Assembly (NCBI GenBank): GCA_015207365.1
Contig: JADEXA010000042.1
Location: forward strand, 1-64,000
Reading direction: 5' to 3'
DNA: 64,000 bases
Source of the DNA: Vacuolonema iberomarrocanum LEGE 07170
Lineage (GTDB): Bacteria > Cyanobacteriota > Cyanobacteriia > Elainellales > Elainellaceae
Positions 1 through 9,073 of this stretch are shown piece by piece (the first letter of the stretch is position 1; every line of letters starts with the position of its first letter). Below the pieces are notes generated by a model. It made no database searches. It worked only from the letters and a program-made list of their open reading frames with translations, and was not told where the DNA came from. The position numbers were made by a program, and so were the translations under genes.

Positions 1-385
1 GACCCATGTAGCAGAAGACGCCAATCAGGAAGTGGAAGACAACGAGCTGGTAAGGGCCACCGTTGTACAGCCACTCATCCAAGGAAGCCGCTTCCCAGAT
101 GGGGTAGAAGTGAAGACCGATTGCGTTGGAGGAAGGAACAACCGCACCAGAGATGATGTTGTTGCCGTACATCAAGGAACCTGCAACAGGCTCACGGATA
201 CCATCGATGTCGACGGGAGGCGCAGCCACGAAGGCGATGATGTAGCAGATGGTCGCAGTTAGCAGGGTAGGAATCATCAGAACGCCGAACCAGCCAATGT
301 AGAGGCGGTTGTCGGTGCTGGTGATCCACTGGCAGAACTGCTCCCACAGGTTGGCGCTTTCACGCCGCTGTAAGGTAGTTGTCAT
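1..385 (-). CDS. psbA: Photosystem II D1 protein, N-terminal part (cut by window edge)
   Basis: D1 is the reaction-centre core subunit of photosystem II in the thylakoid membrane; with D2 it binds P680, pheophytin, QB and the manganese cluster. The reverse strand from the ATG at 385 encodes about 128 of the usual 360 residues. The start MTTTLQRRESANLWEQF, the stretch IGWFGVLMIPTLL and the run ending GGPYQLVVFHFLIG match D1 closely. The window ends just before residue 130, the Gln/Glu position that separates low-light from high-light D1 isoforms, so the isoform cannot be read. A good promoter lies upstream. Identity is certain; the gene continues past the left edge. Confidence 0.98.
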   Translation of the reverse strand, partial: MTTTLQRRESANLWEQFCQWITSTDNRLYIGWFGVLMIPTLLTATICYIIAFVAAPPVDIDGIREPVAGSLMYGNNIISGAVVPSSNAIGLHFYPIWEAASLDEWLYNGGPYQLVVFHFLIGVFCYMG

Positions 386-946
386 ATGTTCAATGAGTGC
401 TTGTAAACAACAAGATGATTCAGACGAATCGTTATGAATGTGGGTTCTTCACCCGTATTAAGTATCTTAAATGACTTGTGTTGTTTTGTAAAGCGAATTG
501 TAAATAGGATTAATGTTTTAGATGCTATGTCTATCGATGATCCCGGCGATCGCATCTAAGTATTTTCGTGAGACATTAATGAATTTGCGTTACAAAGTCG
601 CTCCATTTTTCTCACAAAACGTAAGAAGCCTGAGTGATTTTTGGCAAGGTAATACACTTTCAGGAGGACATGGTTACAAAAGTTTATGGCTAAATGCCTT
701 GTGGAATCAGCATTGCTGGCTTGTTTGGGCGACGTCACTTGATAAACTTTCTGATGAGTCGACAATCCGCTAAAAATTTAGGTTTCAATTAAACGCTTTT
801 AAAAGATTCGGGGTGTTTGTCTGGGGTGATCCCCCCAGCGATGGTTCTCCGCTTTTTGTCGAAGCATGAGCAATCGAGCCAAGGCAGGCTAGTCTGCAAA
901 ATGCATGCCCCCGATGAACCTTGATGAGAAATGTTTTGGAGGACGA
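386..946. other. Intergenic region between divergent psbA and hemA
   Basis: Apart from the psbA promoter, no gene is supported here. Short open frames on both strands (for example 522-773) have no recognisable product and no ribosome-binding site. A GGGG/CCCC mini-stem lies near 821-838. The hemA promoter must lie here but I could not place it convincingly. Confidence 0.5.
464..492 (-). promoter_or_regulatory. Sigma-70-type promoter of psbA
   Basis: Read on the reverse strand there is a -35 box TTTACA (487-492), a 17-base spacer and a -10 box TAAGAT (464-469). Transcription would start near 457, giving a 5' leader of about 70 bases, a usual length for cyanobacterial psbA mRNAs. The leader is AT-rich. 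The boxes are seen directly; their use is inferred. Confidence 0.65.
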
Positions 947-2245
947 ATGAATATTGCTGTTGTTGGTCTGAGCCACAAAACGGCTCCAGTGGAGGTGCGG
1001 GAAAAATTGAGCATTCCCACACCGCAGATGGAAGGGGCGATCGCCGATCTCTGCAGCTACCCCCACATCGAAGAGGCGGGCATCCTGAGTACCTGCAATC
1101 GACTAGAAATCTATGTTGTTGCTGAGGAAACCGATCAGGGGATCCGTGAGGTCTGTCAGTTTCTGGGCGAACACAGCAAATTGCCACTCCATTCCTTGCG
1201 TCAACATTTGTTTGTTTTGCTCCATCAGGATGCCGTGATGCATTTGATGCGGGTCGCCTCTGGGCTGGACAGCTTGGTGCTAGGCGAAGGGCAAATTTTG
1301 GCGCAGGTGAAGCACACCCACAAACTCGGTCAACAGTGTAAGGGAATTGGCCGCATCCTCAATCAACTGTTTAAGAGTGCGATTACAGCTGGGAAGCGGG
1401 TTCGCACCGAAACGAATATTGGTACGGGGGCTGTGTCTATTAGCTCTGCAGCGGTGGAGCTGGCTTGTCTGAAAGCCGGAAATCTAGCCGACCAGGCGAT
1501 CGCCATTCTGGGTGCTGGGAAGATGGCACGGCTGCTCGTGCAACATTTGCTTTCAAAAGGGGCAAACCAGATCATCATTATCAACCGCTCCCTGACGGGG
1601 GCGCAGGATTTGGCTAAGCAGTTTCCCGATGCCAATCTGACGCTGCATACGATGGATGCAATGGTTGATGTGCTTCCAATCTCTGATGTGGTGTTTACGA
1701 GCACAGCCGCAACCCAGCCGCTGCTCAACCGGGCGAAGTTGGATGCCATGCTCTCAGTGGAGCGATCGCTAATGCTGTTTGACATCTCGGTTCCCCGGAA
1801 TGTGGATGCCGATGTGAACGAGATGGCTCATGTTCATGCGTTTAATGTGGATGATCTGAAAGCGGTCGTCGCGCAAAATCAAGAAAGCCGCCGCAGACTA
1901 GCCTTAGAAGCCGAGGAATTGCTTGAAGACGAAGTGGATACCTTTTTGCAGTGGTGGCGATCGCTCGAAACCGTCACCACAATCCGCTGTTTACTCGACA
2001 AGGCCGAAACTATTCGCACCCAGGAACTCGAAAAAGCCCTCTCGCGACTGGGATCCGAGTTTGGTGATAAGCATCAGGCCACCATCGAAGCTTTGACCAA
2101 AGGCATCGTCAACAAAATTCTGCATGACCCCATGGTGCAACTGCGGGCGCAGCAAGACATCGAAGCGCGGCGACGAGCCATGGAAACTATGCGGATGCTG
2201 TTCAACTTGGAAACGGAAGCACAATCCAGTCGTCAGTACAGCTAG
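947..2245 (+). CDS. hemA: Glutamyl-tRNA reductase
   Basis: Reduces glutamyl-tRNA(Glu) to glutamate-1-semialdehyde with NADPH, the committed step to 5-aminolevulinate and so to haem, chlorophyll and phycobilins; cytoplasmic. The 432-residue length fits the family. Visible motifs are the N-terminal GLSHKTAPVEVREKL, the catalytic cysteine C50 in STCNRLEIY, the conserved SGLDSLVLGEGQILAQVK stretch, a Rossmann glycine motif (GAGKMARL) and the C-terminal dimerisation helix. The frame is open from further upstream, but the ATG at 947 has a GGAGGA ribosome-binding site at 938-943 and puts the active cysteine at residue 50 as in other GluTRs, so this start is preferred. It is divergent from psbA, and a hairpin follows the stop. 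Confidence 0.97.
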   Translation: MNIAVVGLSHKTAPVEVREKLSIPTPQMEGAIADLCSYPHIEEAGILSTCNRLEIYVVAEETDQGIREVCQFLGEHSKLPLHSLRQHLFVLLHQDAVMHLMRVASGLDSLVLGEGQILAQVKHTHKLGQQCKGIGRILNQLFKSAITAGKRVRTETNIGTGAVSISSAAVELACLKAGNLADQAIAILGAGKMARLLVQHLLSKGANQIIIINRSLTGAQDLAKQFPDANLTLHTMDAMVDVLPISDVVFTSTAATQPLLNRAKLDAMLSVERSLMLFDISVPRNVDADVNEMAHVHAFNVDDLKAVVAQNQESRRRLALEAEELLEDEVDTFLQWWRSLETVTTIRCLLDKAETIRTQELEKALSRLGSEFGDKHQATIEALTKGIVNKILHDPMVQLRAQQDIEARRRAMETMRMLFNLETEAQSSRQYS

Positions 2246-2285
2246 CGTTTGGGCAATAGCGCTAGATCTAGCCGGCATCAGTAAT

Positions 2286-2322
2286 TGATCCCCGACACGC
2301 TCAAATGGTCGGGGATTGGTTT
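2286..2322 (+). terminator. Hairpin downstream of hemA
   Basis: A 9-bp perfect stem (ATCCCCGAC at 2288-2296 pairing with GTCGGGGAT at 2308-2316) with an 11-base loop starts about 40 bases after the hemA stop and is followed by a short T-containing tract. It is probably an intrinsic terminator, with a weak U-run. Confidence 0.55.
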
Positions 2323-2436
2323 AGATGGGGGATTACGAATTTCGCCACAGAGAGCAATTTCGCCACAAAGAGATGGCCGTTGCCGTTGCGGTCACACAAG
2401 TTGATAGCAAATGCGGGAACTTTATCCAAACGCAGG

Positions 2437-3540
2437 TTACGCAGCGCGTTTGTAGAAGGGGCGTTTGACGACCGTGGCGGGGTATTCCTTGCCGCGAATG
2501 CCGACGCTGAGGGTTTGTCCGACTTTACTCAGGGGGGTGGGCACGTAGGCAAGGGCGACGGGATAGCCGAGAGTGGGCGATAGTGTGCCACTGGTCACTG
2601 CGCCAACCTCATCGCCTTCGTGGAGGATGGGGTAGCCATGGCGGGCAATGTTGCGCCCCTCCAGTTGTAGCCCCACCAGACGACGGACAACCCCCTCTTG
2701 CTTTTGCGTTTCTAAGACCGATCGCCCGACAAAGTCGGGCGTGCGATCGAGATGTACCAGCCAACCTAGCCCAGCTTCCAGGGGTGTGGTGGAATCGTCA
2801 ATATCCTGCCCATAGAGTGCCATGGCCGCTTCTAGTCGCAGGGTATCCCGTGCCCCCAAGCCACAGGGCGCAACGCCTTGATCCAGCAGCGATCGCCATA
2901 ATGCTTGCCCCACCTCGGGTTCCACCATCACTTCAAACCCGTCCTCTCCGGTGTATCCGGTGCGGGCAAAAAAGCCGGGTTGCCCCAGCACGGTAGCGAC
3001 GCGATGGCCAAAGCGATCGATCGCCCCCAAATCTTCTTCCACGAAAGCTTGCAGGCGCTCCACAGCCTCGGGTCCCTGCACGGCTAGTAGCACCATCGCC
3101 TCAGATTGATCCGTCATCTGTACCCTGTCTTGTACCTGGGATTGCAGCCAAGCCCAATCTTTTCGTGCGGTCGCTGCATTCACAATAAGCTGCACTTGCT
3201 CTGTTCCCTGCGCATTCGTTCCCTGGTTGTAGATAATCAGGTCGTCAACAATGCCACCGATGGGGTTGAGGAGCACGGTGTACTGGGCCTGTCCGGGCTG
3301 TAGGTTGCTAAGGTCGGACGGAACCAACGTTTGCAGTTGGGGCAGCACATCCGTTCCCTGCAACAAAAACTTGCCCATGTGAGAAATATCAAATATGCCA
3401 GCTTTTTCCCGCACGGCCTGATGTTCTTGCTTAATCCCTTGGAACTGTACCGGCATTTCCCACCCAGAAAAGGGGGTCATGCGGGCGTTGAGTTCTGTTT
3501 CAAGGTCGTATAACGGAGTGTGGCGCAGCGATTCGGTCAT
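2437..3540 (-). CDS. gcvT: Aminomethyltransferase, glycine cleavage T-protein
   Basis: T-protein of the glycine cleavage system: it takes the aminomethyl group from H-protein lipoyl, releases ammonia and makes 5,10-methylene-tetrahydrofolate. In cyanobacteria it serves photorespiratory glycine and one-carbon supply. Family signatures include RHTPLYDLETELNARMTPF, SGWEMPVQF, GIFDISHMGK and the C-terminal half with LGYPVALAYV. The reading frame can extend to a TTG at 3561, but the ATG at 3540 (start MTESLRHTPLYDL) gives 367 residues, close to the 364 of E. coli GcvT, and is chosen here. No gcvH or gcvP lies beside it. It is convergent with hemA. Confidence 0.96.
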   Translation of the reverse strand: MTESLRHTPLYDLETELNARMTPFSGWEMPVQFQGIKQEHQAVREKAGIFDISHMGKFLLQGTDVLPQLQTLVPSDLSNLQPGQAQYTVLLNPIGGIVDDLIIYNQGTNAQGTEQVQLIVNAATARKDWAWLQSQVQDRVQMTDQSEAMVLLAVQGPEAVERLQAFVEEDLGAIDRFGHRVATVLGQPGFFARTGYTGEDGFEVMVEPEVGQALWRSLLDQGVAPCGLGARDTLRLEAAMALYGQDIDDSTTPLEAGLGWLVHLDRTPDFVGRSVLETQKQEGVVRRLVGLQLEGRNIARHGYPILHEGDEVGAVTSGTLSPTLGYPVALAYVPTPLSKVGQTLSVGIRGKEYPATVVKRPFYKRAA

Positions 3541-3881
3541 GGGTCTTGCGGGGGTCGTCAATCACAGAAAAATGGGTGAACAGATTGGCCTTCAAGCTAA
3601 AGCTAATCTCGTTTAACGCTATCACTATCCGCTAATGGGTGGGGTGGCTGTTAAACAAACCTCTGGCATGATTGCCCTCTAACGACTGATTTCAAGGGTT
3701 AGGATTCATGTTTGGTTTAGGGCGAACTTTTGATATGCCCGAAGAGAAAGTTGTAGGGATTGAGCGAGGGCGGACTATGCTTTAGGCATTCCAATGTGTC
3801 TGGTTTTACGGGAAATGCCGAAAATGTAAGGGGATACATTGAAGAAAGCATCACTTCAGAATTGGGTAGTGCGAGTGAGAT
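3541..3881. other. Intergenic region upstream of gcvT and the STAND gene
   Basis: A divergent promoter region for gcvT and the large ATPase gene. I see no convincing boxes, no repeat and no gene. Confidence 0.4.
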
Positions 3882-6800
3882 ATGGTTTCGCGAGGCTATA
3901 CGGGGACAGGGCAGGGACAAACGTTACTCCAAGCGCGACAGGGGAATTTGGAGGCGATCGCCCGGTTGCTGAACCAGTCGCTCAATCCTCGTGGCATTGA
4001 GGCTCGTGTCTATCCTGAGTCAGATGGCATCCAAGTCTTGCTGGAATCGACCGCTGTGCCGCCTCAGGGAGAAATGGTCGATTTCATTCAAAAAGGGATA
4101 TCGCAACTGGGGGTTCCAGATCTGCGGCGCGTGCGGGTAGTAGGCAACCAGTTAGGCCACTCGGAATATGACTGGCAAGAGGCGATCGCGCTTAACCCGA
4201 TGCCGCCGTCCTTTGCCTTCTCTCAGCAAGCTGAAAGCCTTCCTATTACTGACTTTGAAGTGGGGCATGGGGCCATTGGGCAGCAGATTGTCTATGGCGA
4301 ACAACTGTTGCAAATGACGAGCCATGGAGCGGTGTTGATGCCCCATGGCTCGAGCCATGCCGCGCTGGTGCGCACCCGTCCGGTGCCAGATATCGCCCAG
4401 TTTTGCGCCGATGCCGACGCTTATGGGCGCGAAGAGGAGGTGCAGGGGGCGATCGCCGCGCTCAAGGAATCGCAACCCCTGGAATTTTATGCCCCGAGTG
4501 GGATGGGCAAAACAACGGTGTTGCGGGCGATCGCCCATCATCATGACCTGGAGTCGGACTGTCCCGACGGGGGCGTCTACTACTCCGTACAGGATCAAAG
4601 CCTGGAGGATTTGCTATATACGCTGTTCCAGACCTTTTTTGAATATGACGAGGAGATTCCCCGCAAACCCACACCCGAGCAGATTTATCAATCCTTTCGT
4701 GGACGGCGATCGCTGCTGGTGCTGGATGAGGTGCAGTTGGATGGGATGCGGGTGAGTTCTCTGGTGAATCATCTGCCGACGGTTCATTTACTGTTGGGCA
4801 GCTCGACCTATCATGCTATGCCCGATGGGTCCTCATTGCCGCTGGGTGGATTGTCGGATGCCGCAGCGATTGGGCGGATCGAAGCGCAAATTCATCGCTC
4901 CCTTGAAGAACATGAGCGCCCTGCGGCGATATCGCTCAATCACCACCTACAGGGCAATCCGTTGCGGTTGCGGCAAGCAACTAATCTGGTGTATTACCGC
5001 TATCTCGATCTGCCGACCCTCGCTCAACATCTGGGCAGCGCCTCCCTGGAGAACTGGTTGCTGCGAGCGGCCGCCAAACTTCCTGAAAATGCGCGGCGAG
5101 TGCTGGCGGCTTTGGGGGTCATTGGTGATGTCCCTGTACGCACCCATCACATCGGCAGCCTGATTGGTGTCGGCAATCCTCAAACGGTCTTGGAAGATCT
5201 AGAACGTCAGGGTTGGCTGACCACCGATGGCTATCGCTATAGCCTTGCGCCCAACTTGTTGGAGCCATTGCGGCAGCAATGGAATCTGTCTCCCTGGCGA
5301 CAGCCCGTGATTAACCATTTTCTGCAATGGACACAAAAGCACGCCAGTGTCACGGGGGCTTTGCCCCAGGAGGGCAATCTGCTGGTGTGGATGATGGTCC
5401 AGGCGGCTGAACACCACCACTGGAGCGAGATTTTACAGATGGCGCGGGCGATGGATGCGCCGTTTATGGTGGGCGGGCAGTGGGATCGATGGGAACAGAT
5501 TTGGCAGTTAGCCCTGCGAGCGGGCGAAGCTTTGGGAGATCAGGAGGCGATCGCTCATGCCTATCACCAATTGGGAACCCGTGCCCTGTGTTTGGGGGAT
5601 GAATTATCTGCCCACACCCAACTGACCCAGGCCATGCAAATCCGCCAGGCAATGAACCATGAAACGGCGGCGGCCGCTAGCTATCACAATCTACGCTATT
5701 TGCTCGAACCAGAGGCGACCTACGAAACGGCGGCCTATCAGCAGGCTGGCTCGTTTCAGGCCACCACCCAGGCTGAGTCGGCCTATCGCGAGGAACCGAT
5801 GGCAGCGCCAACCGAGGCCAAACGAGGAATTCCGCCCGTTGTCCAGGTAGGAATGGTGGCCGCCACATTTCTGGGTCTGGGGTCCTGGTTGGCTTGGCAA
5901 ATGTATCGCACCCCGCCGGACTTTGCTATTACGCCGGTTCAAATTAGTTTTGGCGACCAGGCGCTAAACCGGACGACGGAACCCCAAGCGCTGACGATTC
6001 AAAACACGACCGACGGATTGTTGGAATTGCAACCCGTTAGCTTTTCGGGAACAAATCCGACAGACTTTCAAGTGGTGTCAGATGCCTGTAGCCGGATACC
6101 ATTACCGCCCGATCAAGCTTGCCAAATTCAGGTGACGTTTACGCCGCAGTTGGAAGGGGAGAGGACAGCGGATCTGGTGGTGGGCGATCGCGACCAACGT
6201 GAGCAACGGGTTTCCCTCAGTGGGACAGGGCAGACCTCCCAAACGGATGTCGAGGCTCCCATCACCCTCAGCTTTCAACCCGGCAATCTAGATTTTGGTG
6301 ATTATGCTGTCAACGAAGCGCAACCCAACGAACCTCGCCGTATCGTTTTGCAGAATGAAAGCCAGCAACCCGTGACGGTTCAAGCGATCAGCCCAGTGGG
6401 AGAAGCCAGCAACAACTTTCCGACGACCCATGACTGTACAGGAGCTCCCCTTGCTCCGGGGCAGAGTTGCTCTATCTACGTGACGTTTCAACCCAGTGTG
6501 GAAGGGCAACGCACTGCGAACCTGGCGGTGACCGATAACACGGGGAATTTATGGAATGTTCCTTTGCGTGGCAATGGCGTTCGAGTGACGCCGCAGGCGC
6601 CAGCTCTCAGCCTACGACCGGGAGCGATCAACTTTGGCGAACAGCAACTCAATACCAATAGCCGCGAATACACAATCACGGCCATCAATAATGGCAATCA
6701 ACCCCTCAATATTTCTGAGGTGCTTGTGGAAGGAAGCGAGAGCTTCCGGATTCGGCGCAATACTTGTCAGCGCGGCAGCCTGCAGCCCGGCGACGAATGT

Positions 6801-7628
6801 ACTCTGGGCGTCAGTTTTACACCCCAGGCCCAGGGGGGACAAAGCGGTGAGGTTGTGATTGTTAGCAATGATCCGCGTGGCGATGGCCAGGTGTATGTCG
6901 GAGGGGTTGGCACGGTGCCCCAGACTCCTGGTATCCGCGTTGAGCCAACGGTTCTGAATTTTAGCGACGTTCCGGTGGAAAGCGCCAGTGCCCCTCAACA
7001 AATCGCCATTCGCAACACAGGCAACACCCAACTGTCCGTCGGACAAATTACGATCAGTGGAAATGGCGATTTTGTCAGCGAAGATAATGGCGCAATTGGA
7101 AGAGCCTGCTCTAATGTCGCCCTGCGTCCCGGTGAAGACTGTCGCTTTGGGGTTGTTTTCCTCCCGTTTGTGGAAGGCGATCGCATCGCTCAAATCACCA
7201 TCCCTAGCGATGCTCCCCAGGGCAACAGTGTCATTGAACTGCAAGGGCGGGGCATTGTGCAGCGCTTCCCAGCGCTTTCCGTTAACCCGGGTAGCCTCAA
7301 CTTTTCGCCCGTTCCCCAGGGAGCGACCAGTGCGCCCCAAAACCTGGCGCTCATCAACAGCGGCAATGCGCCCCTAGAAATTGGCAACATCAGCATCAAC
7401 GGTGCCCATCCCAACGACTTCATTCCTTCTACGAACGATGGGTTCAGCCAGCTCGCTTGCGCTAATATCGTCCTCCGCCCAGGGGAAAGTTGTGGATTGC
7501 AAATCACCTTTGGGCCATTGGCAACGGGCGATCGCAGTGCCCAACTGATCATTCCCAGCAACAATGACCCCAACGGTCCCCTCAGCGTTAATCTCACAGG
7601 TTTTGGCGAATCAGACGCGCCGATTTAA
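3882..7628 (+). CDS. STAND-type ATPase fused to a membrane helix and five ASH-like domains
   Basis: 1248 residues, function unknown. Residues 10-100 form a small alpha/beta module of a kind I know from multidomain cyanobacterial proteins. A P-loop NTPase follows: Walker A APSGMGKTT (204-212), Walker B LLVLDEV (278-284) and GNPLRL (358-363), the position of the NB-ARC GLPLAL motif. Then come a winged-helix-like part (about 400-470) and an alpha-helical TPR-like part (about 500-610). One membrane helix lies at about 654-674. The rest, about 575 residues, is five tandem beta domains of the ASH/choice-of-anchor-D type, each with two cysteines flanking an LxPGxxC-like turn, which suits an oxidising compartment. 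Predicted topology: ATPase in the cytoplasm, repeats outside the membrane. The architecture suggests a signalling STAND receptor; this is inference. It stands alone; two palindromic repeats follow it. Confidence 0.8.
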   Translation: MVSRGYTGTGQGQTLLQARQGNLEAIARLLNQSLNPRGIEARVYPESDGIQVLLESTAVPPQGEMVDFIQKGISQLGVPDLRRVRVVGNQLGHSEYDWQEAIALNPMPPSFAFSQQAESLPITDFEVGHGAIGQQIVYGEQLLQMTSHGAVLMPHGSSHAALVRTRPVPDIAQFCADADAYGREEEVQGAIAALKESQPLEFYAPSGMGKTTVLRAIAHHHDLESDCPDGGVYYSVQDQSLEDLLYTLFQTFFEYDEEIPRKPTPEQIYQSFRGRRSLLVLDEVQLDGMRVSSLVNHLPTVHLLLGSSTYHAMPDGSSLPLGGLSDAAAIGRIEAQIHRSLEEHERPAAISLNHHLQGNPLRLRQATNLVYYRYLDLPTLAQHLGSASLENWLLRAAAKLPENARRVLAALGVIGDVPVRTHHIGSLIGVGNPQTVLEDLERQGWLTTDGYRYSLAPNLLEPLRQQWNLSPWRQPVINHFLQWTQKHASVTGALPQEGNLLVWMMVQAAEHHHWSEILQMARAMDAPFMVGGQWDRWEQIWQLALRAGEALGDQEAIAHAYHQLGTRALCLGDELSAHTQLTQAMQIRQAMNHETAAAASYHNLRYLLEPEATYETAAYQQAGSFQATTQAESAYREEPMAAPTEAKRGIPPVVQVGMVAATFLGLGSWLAWQMYRTPPDFAITPVQISFGDQALNRTTEPQALTIQNTTDGLLELQPVSFSGTNPTDFQVVSDACSRIPLPPDQACQIQVTFTPQLEGERTADLVVGDRDQREQRVSLSGTGQTSQTDVEAPITLSFQPGNLDFGDYAVNEAQPNEPRRIVLQNESQQPVTVQAISPVGEASNNFPTTHDCTGAPLAPGQSCSIYVTFQPSVEGQRTANLAVTDNTGNLWNVPLRGNGVRVTPQAPALSLRPGAINFGEQQLNTNSREYTITAINNGNQPLNISEVLVEGSESFRIRRNTCQRGSLQPGDECTLGVSFTPQAQGGQSGEVVIVSNDPRGDGQVYVGGVGTVPQTPGIRVEPTVLNFSDVPVESASAPQQIAIRNTGNTQLSVGQITISGNGDFVSEDNGAIGRACSNVALRPGEDCRFGVVFLPFVEGDRIAQITIPSDAPQGNSVIELQGRGIVQRFPALSVNPGSLNFSPVPQGATSAPQNLALINSGNAPLEIGNISINGAHPNDFIPSTNDGFSQLACANIVLRPGESCGLQITFGPLATGDRSAQLIIPSNNDPNGPLSVNLTGFGESDAPI

Positions 7629-7650
7629 CGCAAATCTTCAATTCCTCAAG

Positions 7651-7727
7651 ACTTACGCAATTTGTTGATGGTGTGGCCGCAGCCACACCATCAACAAGTT
7701 CATCCAGGATGCCGCAAGTTTTGCGTC
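7651..7727. repeat. Palindromic repeat family C, copy 1
   Basis: A 14-bp perfect stem (GTTGATGGTGTGGC and its complement) with a CGCA loop, flanked by CTTACGCAA on the left and TTGCGTCAG on the right, which are rough terminal inverted repeats. It shares flanks with copies near 52747 and 61206. It lies just downstream of the STAND gene, so it may also act as its terminator. MITE-like or REP-like origin is inferred. Confidence 0.75.
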
Positions 7728-7763
7728 AGCCCCGTCTCTTCAATTCTTCAATGGAGCTGGGTA

Positions 7764-7858
7764 TATAGCGCTATGCGCGTTAGTTAAGTACGGTTGTGTG
7801 GGGCGCGCCGCGCCCCACACAACCGTTCCTGTGCTTAATGCGGTTGCACACCGCTATA
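7764..7858. repeat. Palindromic repeat family A, copy 1
   Basis: A 95-bp element running from TATAGCG to CGCTATA, with a long central palindrome GTTGTGTGGGGCGCG/CGCGCCCCACACAAC. Nearly identical copies lie at 47097-47191 and 55452-55546, all intergenic. The conserved ends and size suggest a non-autonomous mobile element. The rest of the interval up to 8159 holds no supported gene. Confidence 0.85.
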
Positions 7859-8159
7859 AAAGGGCTTCCCACCGAGATCGGCATCTGCTCACTTTCGGGG
7901 GAGAATAATTCGCCAACTTCAGCGAAAGGTTTGAAGATTTGTGAAGGAGATTTCTGGGATTTCAGCGAGAGATCGACCGATGCTTGCGTTTTTCTAGCCA
8001 CAGTTCATGACCTCTATCCCTTATATCACGGGAGGTTTGGGGCGGCGATCGCTAGATAAACAAAAATAATCCTAAAACCCGCTCGGAATTGTGGTCTTTA
8101 TGCGATCATAAGGAACAGGCACGAGAGTTCTTCGTTCAATCAATCAGGAATTTGTAACC

Positions 8160-8795
8160 ATGACTCTTCAACTTGGAGATATCGCACCAAACTTTACCCA
8201 GCAATCTTCTGCTGGCGAGATCAATTTCTATGACTGGGCGGGTGATAGCTGGGTCGTCTTCTTTTCTCACCCCGCTGACTACACGCCCGTTTGCACAACC
8301 GAGCTGGGGGAAGTCGCAAAGCTGGTTCCCGAATTTGAAAAGCGCAACGCCAAAGTGATTGCACTCAGTGTTGATGGAGTTGAGTCTCATCAGGGCTGGA
8401 TTGGCGACATCAACGAGACCCAGGGCACCACGGTCAACTACCCCATTCTGGCGGATGATGACAAGACTGTTTCCAATCTCTATGGCATGATCCACCCCAA
8501 TGCCAATGCCAAGCTGACCGTGCGCACCGTATTCGTCATTGATCCCGAGAAGAAGCTCCGTTTGACGATCACCTATCCCCCCAGCACCGGACGCAACTTC
8601 GACGAAATCCTTCGAGTCATCGACTCGCTGCAATTGACCGACAACTATAGCGTTGCAACGCCTGTGAATTGGAAGGATGGCGAAGATGTTGTCGTTTCCC
8701 CAGCGATTCCTACAGAAGAAGCCAAGCAGAAGTTTCCCAAAGGCGTTACCGAAGTCAAGTCTTACCTGCGCACAACCCCTCAGCCCAACAAGTAA
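8160..8795 (+). CDS. 1-Cys peroxiredoxin (Prx6 type)
   Basis: Thiol peroxidase that reduces hydrogen peroxide and organic hydroperoxides; cytoplasmic. 211 residues, the usual Prx6 length. The peroxidatic cysteine is C45 in PADYTPVCTTELGEV, with the conserved Pro/Thr around it. It is the only cysteine in the protein, so this is a 1-Cys enzyme that needs an external thiol for recycling. The C-terminal part carries ITYPPSTGRNFDEILRVID, a Prx6-subfamily block. The ATG at 8160 is the natural start. It is a single gene with a strong terminator about 125 bases downstream. Confidence 0.95.
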   Translation: MTLQLGDIAPNFTQQSSAGEINFYDWAGDSWVVFFSHPADYTPVCTTELGEVAKLVPEFEKRNAKVIALSVDGVESHQGWIGDINETQGTTVNYPILADDDKTVSNLYGMIHPNANAKLTVRTVFVIDPEKKLRLTITYPPSTGRNFDEILRVIDSLQLTDNYSVATPVNWKDGEDVVVSPAIPTEEAKQKFPKGVTEVKSYLRTTPQPNK

Positions 8796-8921
8796 GCCGG
8801 TGCAGAGAACAATCGGACGGAGAGTAAGTCTGCCTCGCCGCAATTTCAGCAACGTTCGCTGTGTCTGAGTTGCCGAACGACTAGTCGGTAAACGGTTCGA
8901 ACGCCCAAATATTGGAACCAC

Positions 8922-8962
8922 GTCCCCTTTCGGTACTGACCTACCAAAGGGGACATTTTTTG
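8922..8962 (+). terminator. Intrinsic terminator of the peroxiredoxin gene
   Basis: A perfect 9-bp stem GTCCCCTTT (8922-8930) / AAAGGGGAC (8946-8954), with further GGTA/TACC pairing inside the loop, is followed directly by ATTTTTT. This is a textbook rho-independent terminator. Confidence 0.85.
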
Positions 8963-9073
8963 GGATTGCCATTTGAGATGTTCATCAAAAGCGACAAAGC
9001 CATCTCTCCGCGTCCTCTGTGCCTCTGTGGTTCTCTGAAAATGCCCCAATAATGCTGAACGCGAGATGGCTCC

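Noticed and set aside
522..773. Open frame of 83 codons between psbA and hemA
   Set aside because: No family, no ribosome-binding site, odd composition; a frame of similar size lies on the opposite strand.
821..838. GGGG/CCCC mini-stem before hemA (also near 38461 and 62800)
   Set aside because: The shared word is short (about 14 bases) and could arise by chance; no common flanks strong enough to define an element.
905..946. Longer hemA start
   Set aside because: The ATG at 947 has a GGAGGA site and sets the active cysteine at residue 50; the upstream extension is not family-like.
4152..7597. Long reverse-strand frames opposite the STAND gene
   Set aside because: These are shadows of the repeat-rich, GC-biased forward gene; the forward protein has clear domains.
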